A stretch of 64,000 nt of DNA from Pontibacter rufus (GTDB lineage Bacteria; Bacteroidota; Bacteroidia; Cytophagales; Hymenobacteraceae). The position numbers and the translations under genes are program-made. Below are positions 26,901 to 35,223 of the stretch, piece by piece (the first letter of the stretch is position 1; every line of letters starts with the position of its first letter). Location: NCBI RefSeq assembly GCF_015694705.1, contig NZ_JADQDR010000011.1, positions 144,697 through 208,696 on the forward strand, read 5' to 3'. The notes beneath the pieces were generated by a model. It did no database searches. It was not told the origin of the DNA and was given only the letters and a program-made list of their open reading frames with translations.

Positions 26901-28820
26901 TCAGGGGTTCTGACTTTCTACGACAAGCCTTCCGCTTTCCTTATACTTCAGCCTGCCCAGATCCAGCAACTCCCGGATCAGTTGCGTGATGGTATCGGCG
27001 TGTTTCGGCTCAAACCGCTGCACCAGCTCCTTTGGTAAGTATGGCTTCTGTTGTGCCACTACCAGCAGCTCTTTCCGTAACTTTTCCTGTTGCTCCGTTT
27101 CGCGCTCCTTTTTACGCTCGGCCAGACAATAATCGCAGATGCGGCAGCGGGTGTCCGATATCTCGCCGAAGTAGGCCAGCAACAGCTGGGTGCGGCAACG
27201 ATCAGTTGTTGCTACATAGCGGCCCATCTCTTTCGCCTGATGCTGTGCCTGCTCGCGCAGTGTTTTCAGCCTTTTTATATCCAGGTTCAAGGTGCCGGAA
27301 TCCTGGCGGGGTGCCGTAAATACCAGTTGGGGCGCATCGTGCTGCGGCTCATACATGAGCACCTGCAGTTTGTGCAGGTAGGCCAGCTTCTGCCGCACTT
27401 CTGCTTCCGGCTCCTGTAGCTGCTGCGCCAGCCGGTGCTCCGATATTTTAATAAAATTGGTAAAAACCTCGCCGCCATACATGCGCAAGATCATGCGGAT
27501 AAGCGCATCGTGTGCGGGGTTGGCCAGCTGGAAATCGTAGAGCGCTGTATTGTCTGTTGTGATGAAAACCCGCGAAGGCGTGTAATACCCTTCATTCAGC
27601 TGCAGATATCCTTCCTGCTCCAGGCGCTTGATAGCATGATGCACTTCCAGCGCCTGCAGCTTATAGGTTTTGGAAAATGCTGCCAGGTCAAAGTCAAAGC
27701 TGCTCATCAAGCCGCTGCCCACGGCGAGCTGGTAATAATTGGCCAGGCACTGGTATACCCTCCGGATAAATTCTACAGGCGGGTGCGCTTCCGCCACTTT
27801 CTGCAACAGCGCAGCGGCATCGTTCGGGGCACACAAAATAACGGCATACGCATACCGCTCATCACGGCCGGCGCGGCCTGCTTCCTGGTAATAGGCTTCC
27901 AGGCTTTCAGGCAAATCCAGGTGCACCACCAGCCGCACATCCGGCTTGTCGATGCCCATTCCGAACGCATTGGTGGCTACGATTACACGCACTTTGTCGC
28001 TTATCCAGAGCTGCTGCGCCTGGCTGCGTTCTTCAAATTTGAGCCCAGCGTGGTAAGCCGCGGCCGCAATACGGTGCTGTTGCAGCAATTTTGCTATCTC
28101 TACGGTTTGCCGGCGACTGCGCACATAAACAATACTTTGGCCCGACATGCGTTGCAGAATCTCGAGCAGGCGGCCGGTTTTGTTTTCGGTATAAAGGCAG
28201 GAGTACGACAGGTTGGCGCGGGCAAAGCTTTTCTGAAAAACGTTCGGCTTTGGGAAAAGGAGCTTTTTCTGGATGTCTTGCTTTACTTTTTCAGTAGCGG
28301 TGGCGGTAAGGGCGATGACGGGCACGCCGGGCAGCTTTTCACGCAATTCGGCGAGCTGCAGGTAAGGCGGCCTGAAATCGTAGCCCCACTGCGAAATGCA
28401 ATGCGCCTCATCTACGGCCAGCAGGCTAACCTTCATCCGTTTTACCCGCTCCTGAAACAGGTCCGTGAGCAGCCGCTCCGGCGACAAGTATAAAAACCGA
28501 ACGTTGCCATACACACAGTTATCCAGGACAATATCTATCTCGCGGCGGTGCATGCCCGAGTAGACCGCCACCGCTGCAATGCCCCGCTTATGCAGCTGCT
28601 CTACCTGGTCTTTCATCAGGGCTATCAGCGGTGTAATTACCAGGCAAAGGCCATCCAGCGCCAGGGCAGGCACCTGGAAGCAGATCGATTTTCCGCCCCC
28701 GGTAGGCAGCAGCGCCAGCGTGTCCTGCCCGGCCAGCACCGACCGGATAATATCCTCCTGCAACGGCCGGAACTGGTCGTAGCCCCAGTAGGTTTTAAGT
28801 ATATGGTGGATGTCCGGCAA
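26901..28820 (-). CDS. recQ: ATP-dependent DNA helicase RecQ
   Basis: 639 residues. Superfamily 2 helicase with Walker A TGGGKSICFQ, DEAH box VDEAHCISQWGYDFRP, motif TATATEKV and QEAGRAGRD, followed by the RecQ zinc-binding domain (CRTQLLLAYFGE, then CRICDYC) and a winged-helix-type region. No HRDC domain is visible at the C-terminus. RecQ unwinds DNA during recombination and repair. Bacteroidota often have several recQ paralogues; this is of the short form. Confidence 0.95.
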   Translation of the reverse strand: MPDIHHILKTYWGYDQFRPLQEDIIRSVLAGQDTLALLPTGGGKSICFQVPALALDGLCLVITPLIALMKDQVEQLHKRGIAAVAVYSGMHRREIDIVLDNCVYGNVRFLYLSPERLLTDLFQERVKRMKVSLLAVDEAHCISQWGYDFRPPYLQLAELREKLPGVPVIALTATATEKVKQDIQKKLLFPKPNVFQKSFARANLSYSCLYTENKTGRLLEILQRMSGQSIVYVRSRRQTVEIAKLLQQHRIAAAAYHAGLKFEERSQAQQLWISDKVRVIVATNAFGMGIDKPDVRLVVHLDLPESLEAYYQEAGRAGRDERYAYAVILCAPNDAAALLQKVAEAHPPVEFIRRVYQCLANYYQLAVGSGLMSSFDFDLAAFSKTYKLQALEVHHAIKRLEQEGYLQLNEGYYTPSRVFITTDNTALYDFQLANPAHDALIRMILRMYGGEVFTNFIKISEHRLAQQLQEPEAEVRQKLAYLHKLQVLMYEPQHDAPQLVFTAPRQDSGTLNLDIKRLKTLREQAQHQAKEMGRYVATTDRCRTQLLLAYFGEISDTRCRICDYCLAERKKERETEQQEKLRKELLVVAQQKPYLPKELVQRFEPKHADTITQLIRELLDLGRLKYKESGRLVVESQNP

Positions 28821-28959
28821 AGCGTGCTGTTTTACTGCGAAGATAATACGCAGAACCCAGATTCAGGAGCCGGCAGCAAGAAATCACCCGGACAGGTACA
28901 AACAAAGCAGCAATAAGAAAAGCACCTGTAACAGATAGATGCTTACCAGGTGCCCCCTT

Positions 28960-29030
28960 GCTGGTGCGAGCTTGCAGCTCGTACCTTTACATCAGCAGGA
29001 ATAAGGTACGAGCTACAAGCTCGCACCAGC
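28960..29030. repeat. 26-bp inverted repeat (REP-like hairpin)
   Basis: Arms 28960-28985 (GCTGGTGCGAGCTTGCAGCT, then CGTACC) and 29005-29030 are complementary with one mismatch and a 19-base loop. It sits between recQ and comEC. The arms themselves contain the smaller palindrome GAGCTTGCAGCTC. Form and size are those of dispersed extragenic palindromes. Confidence 0.75.
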
Positions 29031-29080
29031 CTCATAGGCTTCGTCTTCCCTACAAGATGAGGTTTATAGAGGCTTCTTTG

Positions 29081-31204
29081 TCAGTACTGGCTACCAAGTT
29101 CCAGCACGAAGGCGCCGGAATCCGCCACATCATAGTATGCAATGCCGAGTGTGTCGAGTTGCCGGTGCAGGCGCTGCCGGTACCAGAGACTGTTGGAAGC
29201 ATCCAGAATTACCTTTTCAGAAGTATAACTTTGCAGATCTTCCGACCTTAGGCGAACGTTGTTGCGCAGCAGGATATAATCGAGCGGCAGCCGGGATTTA
29301 GGCTGTAGTTTGGGAGGGTGAGAAAGTATAAGCAGCCTTTGGCCCTGCCATACCACCAGCCGGTTGCTATCGGGTAAGGCCGTGATAGCCGGATCAGCAA
29401 CAGGCGTTCCCTCCAGGCTGACGAACTGCGGTTGCGGCACGCCCAGGTGCCACAGGTGGGGTTGGATGTTATATGTATAGTTACCTTCATCGTGCAGCAA
29501 AACTGAATCGGCCAGCATGGTAGCCTGTTGCCCCTGCACCAGCGCAATGCCGGTTGCCCGGCGCACATTGTAAATGGCCAAGGTCTGCTGTTGTTTCTGC
29601 TGCAGCACTTCCGCTATCTCCTGCCCTGCCAGTATCGCCACTACCACGGTAGCGAGTGCCAGGTAACGCAGCTTTTTCAGCGACAGGAAAAGTATAACGA
29701 GTATGAGCAGCACATACAACAGCACCGTTTGCAAAAGTGAAATATCGATGCCGTTGATGAGCGCCAACGGCAGGTGCGTCAGCCCCGTGTTCAGCTCGTT
29801 CATGCACCAAATGACGCCAAAATGAAGCTTAAATAGAAGCGGCCCTATAACCGGAATCCAGACCAGGGCCAGCGCTGTCAGGCCGGTGTACAATGCCAGT
29901 GTAGACAGCGGCACCACCACCATGTTAGCCAGCCAGAAGTATACCGGAAACTGGTGGAAGTATAGCAGACCGAGCGGCAGCGTAACCAGTTGCGCTGCCA
30001 GCGAAACTGTGAAGAATAGCCATAATTTGTTAAGCAGTTGGTTATCGAATGCCAGCAAGCGGTAGAAGCGTGGCTGAAAGTATACAATGCCCAGCACCGC
30101 CAGAAACGATAACTGGAAACCGACATTCAGCAGGAAATAGGGATTGTAGAGCAGCAGGGCAAAGGCTGCAATCGCCAGCGTGTTGTAAATATTTGTGCGC
30201 CGCCCAGAAGCCAGCGCCACGGTTACGAGCGTAAACATCACCACAGAACGAAGCACCGAAGGTGACAGGCCCGTCATGAAAGCGTAAAACCAAAGGCCAA
30301 GTATAGCCACAATGGCGGCCAGCAGGCGCTGCCGCGGCGTGCGCCTGAAATGAACCAGCACCAGCATCATCACGCCATAAATCAGTCCTACGTGCAACCC
30401 CGATACCGAAAGCACATGCATGGTGCCCGTGTTGATGTATGCTGCTTTGATGGCATTGTCCAGTTCGTCGGTTACGCCAAGTATGAGCGCTGAGGAAATA
30501 GCATACTCTCTGCGCGCCGGTATCTTTTCCCGAAGGAGTTGTTCCAGTTGCCGCCGCCACCGGATGCTCAGGTATAAAACAGGATTACCCGGTTCGGAGC
30601 CTAATTTCACATACTCGTGCGCCTGCAGAAATTGCCGGTAAAAGATATTTCGGTTTGCCAAATAAGCGCCATAATCAAACTGGTTCGGGTTTTGGGCGGC
30701 GGGCACAGGTTGCGGCGCACCTTTCACCAGCAGCCTGTCGCCATAGGTGAGTTCATACGGCTGCTCCGAATCATGCGGCACCGACAGTTGTACTTTGCCT
30801 GTTGCGGGTTGCCAGATCCCGTTCACCTGTACCTGCTCCAGTTCCAGCACGGTGCGCTGGTAGCCGGGCTTCTGTACCACGTAATCGTCCACCACACCGA
30901 CATAGTAGGCTAGCGGGTTTTGCAGATGAAGAAGATGATTCGGCGCATGTAATTCGGTGTGCAGGTGCGTTGCCCACAGGCCGCCTGCCACAAAGCACAG
31001 CAAGCCTAGTATACCGGCCACATCGGTTACAGAGCCCGATTTATACCTGCGCGCCAGCAGAAAAGCCACCAAGTATGCGGCCACAAAAAAAGCAAGGACT
31101 TCAGCGCTGTAACTGAAATCCCTGCCTGAATTAAGGTATAGCAGAATGCCTGCTATAAAACCCAGCGTAATGCGAACGAAGGGGTATGGCGCCCACCGCA
31201 GCAT
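29081..31204 (-). CDS. comEC: ComEC/Rec2-family DNA-uptake membrane protein
   Basis: 707 residues. Two or three N-terminal membrane segments, a DUF4131-type extracytoplasmic region (about 110-200, with GDRLLVKGAPQP), and the central ComEC competence domain of many membrane helices with the family motif HVLSVSGLHVGLIYG and FMTGLSPSVLRSVVM. The C-terminal part (about 540-707) is a short beta-rich domain without the HxHxDH motif of the metallo-beta-lactamase domain in longer ComEC proteins, as is common in Bacteroidota. It would carry single-stranded DNA across the inner membrane. Its ATG overlaps the GNAT stop codon by one base. Confidence 0.93.
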   Translation of the reverse strand: MLRWAPYPFVRITLGFIAGILLYLNSGRDFSYSAEVLAFFVAAYLVAFLLARRYKSGSVTDVAGILGLLCFVAGGLWATHLHTELHAPNHLLHLQNPLAYYVGVVDDYVVQKPGYQRTVLELEQVQVNGIWQPATGKVQLSVPHDSEQPYELTYGDRLLVKGAPQPVPAAQNPNQFDYGAYLANRNIFYRQFLQAHEYVKLGSEPGNPVLYLSIRWRRQLEQLLREKIPARREYAISSALILGVTDELDNAIKAAYINTGTMHVLSVSGLHVGLIYGVMMLVLVHFRRTPRQRLLAAIVAILGLWFYAFMTGLSPSVLRSVVMFTLVTVALASGRRTNIYNTLAIAAFALLLYNPYFLLNVGFQLSFLAVLGIVYFQPRFYRLLAFDNQLLNKLWLFFTVSLAAQLVTLPLGLLYFHQFPVYFWLANMVVVPLSTLALYTGLTALALVWIPVIGPLLFKLHFGVIWCMNELNTGLTHLPLALINGIDISLLQTVLLYVLLILVILFLSLKKLRYLALATVVVAILAGQEIAEVLQQKQQQTLAIYNVRRATGIALVQGQQATMLADSVLLHDEGNYTYNIQPHLWHLGVPQPQFVSLEGTPVADPAITALPDSNRLVVWQGQRLLILSHPPKLQPKSRLPLDYILLRNNVRLRSEDLQSYTSEKVILDASNSLWYRQRLHRQLDTLGIAYYDVADSGAFVLELGSQY

Positions 31205-31632
31205 CAGCCTATGTAAATCATTTTATAGTGCTGAATAGCACACTCCGTAAACATATCGCCTTCGGTGGCAAAGCCGTGGCGCTTGTAAAAGTTTACGGCA
31301 GGAAGCTGCGCGTGCAGGTATATTTTGCTTCCGGCATGCGCTTGCTGCACATCCGCCAGCACCGCCTGCAGTACTTTAGCACCCACATTCTTGTTGCGGT
31401 ATTCCGGTAGCACGGCAAAGCGCTCCAGCTTAATGCCTTTGTCCGTTACCCGCCAGCGGGCAGCGCCGCAGGGCACACCGCCATAGGTAGCCAGGTAATG
31501 GCTAGCTTCCGGCTCATGCGCATCATACTCCGCCTCGCGGGGCACCTGCTGCTCCTGCACAAACACCTTCTCCCTGATAGCAAAAGCAGTGCTTAAATCC
31601 TGCTCATCTTCTATTCTTTTCAGCTCAATCAT
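31204..31632 (-). CDS. GNAT-family N-acetyltransferase
   Basis: 142 residues from the ATG at 31632, preferred over the in-frame ATG at 31671 because the family start is IELKRIEDEQDL. The acetyl-CoA binding motif A is VLPEYRNKNVGAKVLQAVL; the rest (REKVFVQEQQVP, then KIYLHAQLPAVNFYKRHGF) is typical of ElaA-like small GNAT proteins. Substrate unknown. Stop and comEC start overlap in TGATG, so both are translated from one message. Confidence 0.9.
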   Translation of the reverse strand: MIELKRIEDEQDLSTAFAIREKVFVQEQQVPREAEYDAHEPEASHYLATYGGVPCGAARWRVTDKGIKLERFAVLPEYRNKNVGAKVLQAVLADVQQAHAGSKIYLHAQLPAVNFYKRHGFATEGDMFTECAIQHYKMIYIG

Positions 31633-31671
31633 GTGCGTAAAAAGGGACGTTAGTATGTAGACGTTAGACAC

Positions 31672-31975
31672 AAGACTTTTTAATTCAGGTGCAGGTGTAA
31701 TATCCGTTTCGGCCAGCCTCTTAGTTTGTTATCCTGAAAGGATATTGTTTAAAGAGAGCCCCTACCTCCGCAGGCCGCAAAGGCTTAACCTCCCGGCAAC
31801 CAAGCTTCTTCCAGAATGACAAAGATGTAGTATGGTTTAAGATAATGTTGTACCCATAACCAGATACTTAGCCGCTGCCAAAGTATAAACTTTGGGCTTT
31901 ATCATGCCACAAAGTATAAAATTATACTTTGTGACATCCGGTTTATCACACCCAAAGCCGCCCCACATGGCGTCC
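31672..31975. other. Spacer with a palindrome made of AAGTATA words
   Basis: 304 bases downstream of phoH and upstream of the GNAT gene, no gene. CACAAAGTATAA (31908-31919) pairs with TTATACTTTGTG (31922-31933) around AA; a third AAGTATA lies at 31881. No T-run follows, so it is not a classical terminator. Confidence 0.5.
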
Positions 31976-33010
31976 CTACGAAGTGGCCTGCTCCTTTTTG
32001 CTTCGGCCGTTCTGGGAGGCTCCTTCTCCTATGGCTTTCGTCTCCTCACGGGTAGCGTTGCGATCTTCTTCCAGCTTGTTATAGGCGTTGATGATGTCGC
32101 GCACCAGCCTGTGGCGCACCACGTCTTCAGAGTTCATTTCCACAAAGCCGATGCCTTTTACGCCGCGAAGTATCTTAATGACCTCCATTAAACCGGAACG
32201 CTGGTTGCGGGGCAAGTCTATCTGCGACCAGTCGCCGTTTACCATTACTTTGGCATTGGGGCCCATACGTGTCAGGAACATCTTCATCTGGGCCGGCGTG
32301 GTATTCTGCGCCTCATCCAGCAGCACAAAAGCATTGTTCAGCGTGCGGCCACGCATGTAGGCCAGCGGCGCAATTTCAATTATCTTGTTCTCCTGGTAGT
32401 ACTTCAGCTTCTCCACCGGAATCATATCTTCCAGCGCATCGTAAATCGGGCGCAGGTACGGATCAACTTTTTCCTTCATGTCGCCGGGCAAAAAGCCAAG
32501 GCTTTCGCCTGCTTCTACTACCGGCCGCGAGATAATGATTTTCTTGACTTCCTTGTTTTTGAGCGCACGCACCGCCATCGCTACCGACACGTATGTTTTG
32601 CCTGTACCGGCCGGGCCGAGTGCAAAGGTCAGGTCGTTTTTCTCAACGGCGTCTATGAGTTTCTGCTGGTTGGGTGTGCGGGCTTTTATCACGCCGCCCT
32701 TGCTGCCATACACAATTACATCCGGCGAAGTAACAATAACCTCCTCATCCGTAAAAGAATCGGAAGAAAGGTACCTATTTACACTATTATGCGTAATTTT
32801 CCCAAACTTGTGGTAGTGGTCTATCAGAGAAGCGAAAACCTCGTGAATTTTCGTGATTTCGGGTGTCTGGCCCTGGATTTTGATTTCGTTTCCGCGGGAT
32901 ATGATTTTGCTGCTCGGGAAAGCGGCGGCCAGTTGCTTGATATTCTGATTCTCTGTCCCCAGAAAATCAATCAGAGAGATGTTCTCTAAGGTTATTACTT
33001 TTTCGACCAA
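31976..33010 (-). CDS. PhoH-family ATPase
   Basis: 344 residues. An N-terminal KH-like part (about 20-100), then the PhoH P-loop domain: GPAGTGKTYVSVA (Walker A), ISRPVVEAGESLGFLPGDMKEKVDPYLRP and VLLDEAQNTTPAQMKMFLTRMG (Walker B). PhoH-type proteins are linked to RNA metabolism and ribosome work in the cytosol. Divergent from the SAM-hydrolase-type gene with 102 bases between; the start is chosen for match with family length. Regulated possibly through the direct repeat noted at 33021-33106. Confidence 0.95.
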   Translation of the reverse strand: MVEKVITLENISLIDFLGTENQNIKQLAAAFPSSKIISRGNEIKIQGQTPEITKIHEVFASLIDHYHKFGKITHNSVNRYLSSDSFTDEEVIVTSPDVIVYGSKGGVIKARTPNQQKLIDAVEKNDLTFALGPAGTGKTYVSVAMAVRALKNKEVKKIIISRPVVEAGESLGFLPGDMKEKVDPYLRPIYDALEDMIPVEKLKYYQENKIIEIAPLAYMRGRTLNNAFVLLDEAQNTTPAQMKMFLTRMGPNAKVMVNGDWSQIDLPRNQRSGLMEVIKILRGVKGIGFVEMNSEDVVRHRLVRDIINAYNKLEEDRNATREETKAIGEGASQNGRSKKEQATS

Positions 33011-33020
33011 ATGCTTATTC

Positions 33021-33106
33021 CTTAAATTATAGTTAGATGGGATAATTTTCCCCTTAATTTAGCTAAATATTATATATATCATGACAAATCTACTTAAATT
33101 ATAGTT
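33021..33106. promoter_or_regulatory. Divergent promoter region with two copies of CTTAAATTATAGTT
   Basis: The 14-base word occurs exactly at 33021-33034 and 33093-33106, one copy ten bases from the phoH start and the other six bases from the start of the opposite gene. Between them the region is almost pure A/T (AAATATTATATATATC). Both promoters must lie here. Confidence 0.6.
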
Positions 33107-33112
33107 CGCGAT

Positions 33113-33889
33113 ATGGCTGTAATTACGTTTACCTCTGATTTTGGATATGCCGACCAGTATGTGGCCGCGGTGAAAGCCAAAATCCTCTCCCAGGATCTGC
33201 AGGCAACTATCGTAGATGTGTCGCATGCCATAGGGCCTTATAACATTGCGCAGGCCGAGTATGTACTGGGTTCTGTTTTCGATGAGTTTCCGGAAGGCAC
33301 TGTGCACCTGGTGGCGGTGGATACCTACGGCAGCAAGGATGGCAAATTTCATGCGGCCAGGTACAAAGGGCACTATTTCCTGCTGGCCGACAATGGCCTG
33401 CTCTCGCTGCTGACCGACGAGGAGCCGGAGATGGTGGTGGAAATCAAGACCGACAACCCGCTGATGCCTTCGCCGGTGAAAGATTTGCTGGCGCCTGCTG
33501 CCGTGTTTCTGGCCAAAGGCGGCAACCTGGAAGTGCTGGGCGATCGCACCTATAATTTCCGCCAGCTCCTGAACCGGCAGCTGCGCCTGGGCGACCATTC
33601 CATTTCTGGGCACGTGATACACGTGGATCGCTATGGCAACCTGATCACCAACATCACCCGCGACAGCATCGACACCATTGCGCATGGCCGCACCTTTACC
33701 ATACATTTTGCCCGCGAAACTGTTGGCCGCATCCGGCCAAACTATGCCCAGGTAAACGACGGCGAGAGCTGCTGCATCTACAACAGCCAGGGCCGCCTCT
33801 GCATCGGCATCAACAAAGGCCGCGCCGCCGACCTGCTCCACCTCGGCTTCGACTCGCAGGTAGACGTTCGCTTTTACCCGGGCAGTTAA
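33113..33889 (+). CDS. SAM hydroxide adenosyltransferase-fold protein (DUF62)
   Basis: 258 residues of the SAM hydrolase / halogenase fold: ITFTSDFGYADQYVAAVKAKI, IVDVSHAIGPYNIAQAEYVL, HLVAVDTY, YFLLADNGLLSLL and HVIHVDRYGNLITNI. Typical members hydrolyse S-adenosylmethionine to adenosine and methionine. In characterised hydrolases an Asp and an Arg seven residues later help catalysis; here the matching stretch is DTYGSKDGKFH and the Arg is not obvious, so activity is uncertain. Cytosolic. Divergent from phoH. Confidence 0.9.
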   Translation: MAVITFTSDFGYADQYVAAVKAKILSQDLQATIVDVSHAIGPYNIAQAEYVLGSVFDEFPEGTVHLVAVDTYGSKDGKFHAARYKGHYFLLADNGLLSLLTDEEPEMVVEIKTDNPLMPSPVKDLLAPAAVFLAKGGNLEVLGDRTYNFRQLLNRQLRLGDHSISGHVIHVDRYGNLITNITRDSIDTIAHGRTFTIHFARETVGRIRPNYAQVNDGESCCIYNSQGRLCIGINKGRAADLLHLGFDSQVDVRFYPGS

Positions 33890-34049
33890 TTTTGAATTTT
33901 GAATACCTGAATGATTGAATGACGATTTGTAGATTTGGGAATGTGCAGATTTGAAGATGGGAAACCTATTTAATGCTGCTTATGACCCGTGCGGCTATTC
34001 TTCATTTGATATTCAGTTATTCAAAATTCAGTTATTCAAAATTAAATTT

Positions 34050-34340
34050 ATGTTAATACGCATTGTCCGGATGACGTTTCGGGAGGACCGCACGGCGGAG
34101 TTTCTGGAGATTTTCAGACATTCGAAGGATAAGATACGGGCTTTTGACGGCTGCCACCACGTAGAGTTGCTGCAGGACATTAACCGGCCTAACGTGTATA
34201 GCACCTACAGCCTCTGGGAATCGGAAGCGCACCTGAACAACTACCGCGACTCGCCCCTGTTCGGGCAGGTATGGAAAGCCACCAAAGTACTTTTCGCCGA
34301 CAAACCGCAGGCCTGGTCCAACGTGGTTGTTGCTGTTTAA
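34050..34340 (+). CDS. Antibiotic-biosynthesis-monooxygenase-type small protein
   Basis: 96 residues from the ATG at 34050. The upstream in-frame ATG at 33951 would add 33 residues that read through a tandem repeat (34011-34025 and 34026-34040, both ATTCAGTTATTCAAA) and look like translated spacer. ABM fold: IRIVRMTFREDRTAEFLEIF, FDGCHHVELLQDINRPNVY, YSLWESEAHLNNYRDSPLF. Members act on quinols or haem or are of unknown function. It lies 141 bases upstream of hscB. Confidence 0.88.
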   Translation: MLIRIVRMTFREDRTAEFLEIFRHSKDKIRAFDGCHHVELLQDINRPNVYSTYSLWESEAHLNNYRDSPLFGQVWKATKVLFADKPQAWSNVVVAV

Positions 34341-34481
34341 CCTTATACTTTGCAGGTATACCTGAGCGCAGCACCGCACGAGGGCAGCCATACTTAAAAC
34401 AATCCTGCTGCTTTTGCTGTACCTTTACAAGTATAAAATGCCGTGCAAAGCGGTTTATACCTGTTACCTGACACCTGAACG

Positions 34482-35012
34482 ATGAATTACTTCGAATTTT
34501 ATACCTTACCGGAAAGTTTCCTGCCCGACGAAAAGGCGCTGAAAGCCAAATATTACGAGCTGAGCCGCGCCTACCATCCTGACTTTCACGCCAACGAGCC
34601 ACAGGAAAAGCAGCAGGAAATCTTACAGCTCTCTACCCAGAACACCAACGCTTACCGCACCCTCTCCGATGCTGACCTGCGCATGCAGTATATTTTAAAG
34701 GAATACGGATTGCTGGAAGAAGGCAAAAACGAGCTGCCGGCCGCGTTCCTGATGGAAATGATGGAGCTGAACGAGGAACTGATGGAACTGGAATTTGATT
34801 TTGATGCTGCCAAACTGCACGAGATAGGCGAAAAAAGCGCCGGCGTGATGGCGCAACTCGAAAACGATGTGCTGCCGGTACTGCAACGCTACCCCGAACT
34901 GCACGGCATTACCAAAGACGAGGCCCTGCAGCAGGTAAAAACATACTACCTGAAGAAGAAATACCTGTTGCGAATTCAGGAAACATTATCTAAGTTTGCA
35001 GCACGTTCCTGA
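34482..35012 (+). CDS. hscB: Fe-S cluster assembly co-chaperone HscB
   Basis: 176 residues. J-domain at the N-terminus with the HPD motif (H32-P33-D34) in ELSRAYHPDFHAN, then the HscB oligomerisation domain (MELNEELMELEFDFDAAKL). HscB hands the scaffold IscU to an Hsp70. The start MNYFEFYTLPESF is the typical family start. No other isc gene is adjacent. The next element is a tRNA 11 bases after the stop. Confidence 0.95.
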   Translation: MNYFEFYTLPESFLPDEKALKAKYYELSRAYHPDFHANEPQEKQQEILQLSTQNTNAYRTLSDADLRMQYILKEYGLLEEGKNELPAAFLMEMMELNEELMELEFDFDAAKLHEIGEKSAGVMAQLENDVLPVLQRYPELHGITKDEALQQVKTYYLKKKYLLRIQETLSKFAARS

Positions 35013-35023
35013 CAACGGAACAT

Positions 35024-35107
35024 GCCTTGGTGGCGGAATTGGTAGACGCGTTGGTCTCAAACACCAATGAGGTTACACTCGTGCCGGTTCGACTCCGGCC
35101 CAAGGTA
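35024..35107 (+). tRNA. tRNA-Leu (anticodon CAA)
   Basis: 84 bases, class II with a long variable arm. Acceptor GCCTTGG (35024-35030) pairs with CCAAGGT (35100-35106) using one G-U pair; discriminator A. The anticodon stem is TTGGT / ACCAA with loop CTCAAAC, giving CAA. T-arm GCCGG-TTCGACT-CCGGC at 35083-35099. CCA is not encoded. Confidence 0.97.
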
Positions 35108-35120
35108 CAGTTAAAAACAA

Positions 35121-35156
35121 AAAGCCCTGCAGCTGAAAAGTTGCAGGGCTTTTTTG
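35121..35156 (+). terminator. Terminator after tRNA-Leu
   Basis: AAAGCCCTGCA (35121-35131) pairs with TGCAGGGCTTT (35142-35152), followed by further T. Also usable for the minus-strand PIN-like gene. Confidence 0.9.
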
Positions 35157-35223
35157 TTTTGGGGAATTGTTGAGGGGACGGAGTATACTTTGCTTTTAAC
35201 TCTAATAACGAGTTAAAAAAATC

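Noticed and set aside
27435..28493. 352-codon plus-strand frame opposite recQ
   Set aside because: It is the complement of the helicase core and has no recognisable protein features.
33059..33841. 260-codon minus-strand frame opposite the DUF62 gene
   Set aside because: A GC-rich shadow; the plus strand encodes the recognised family.
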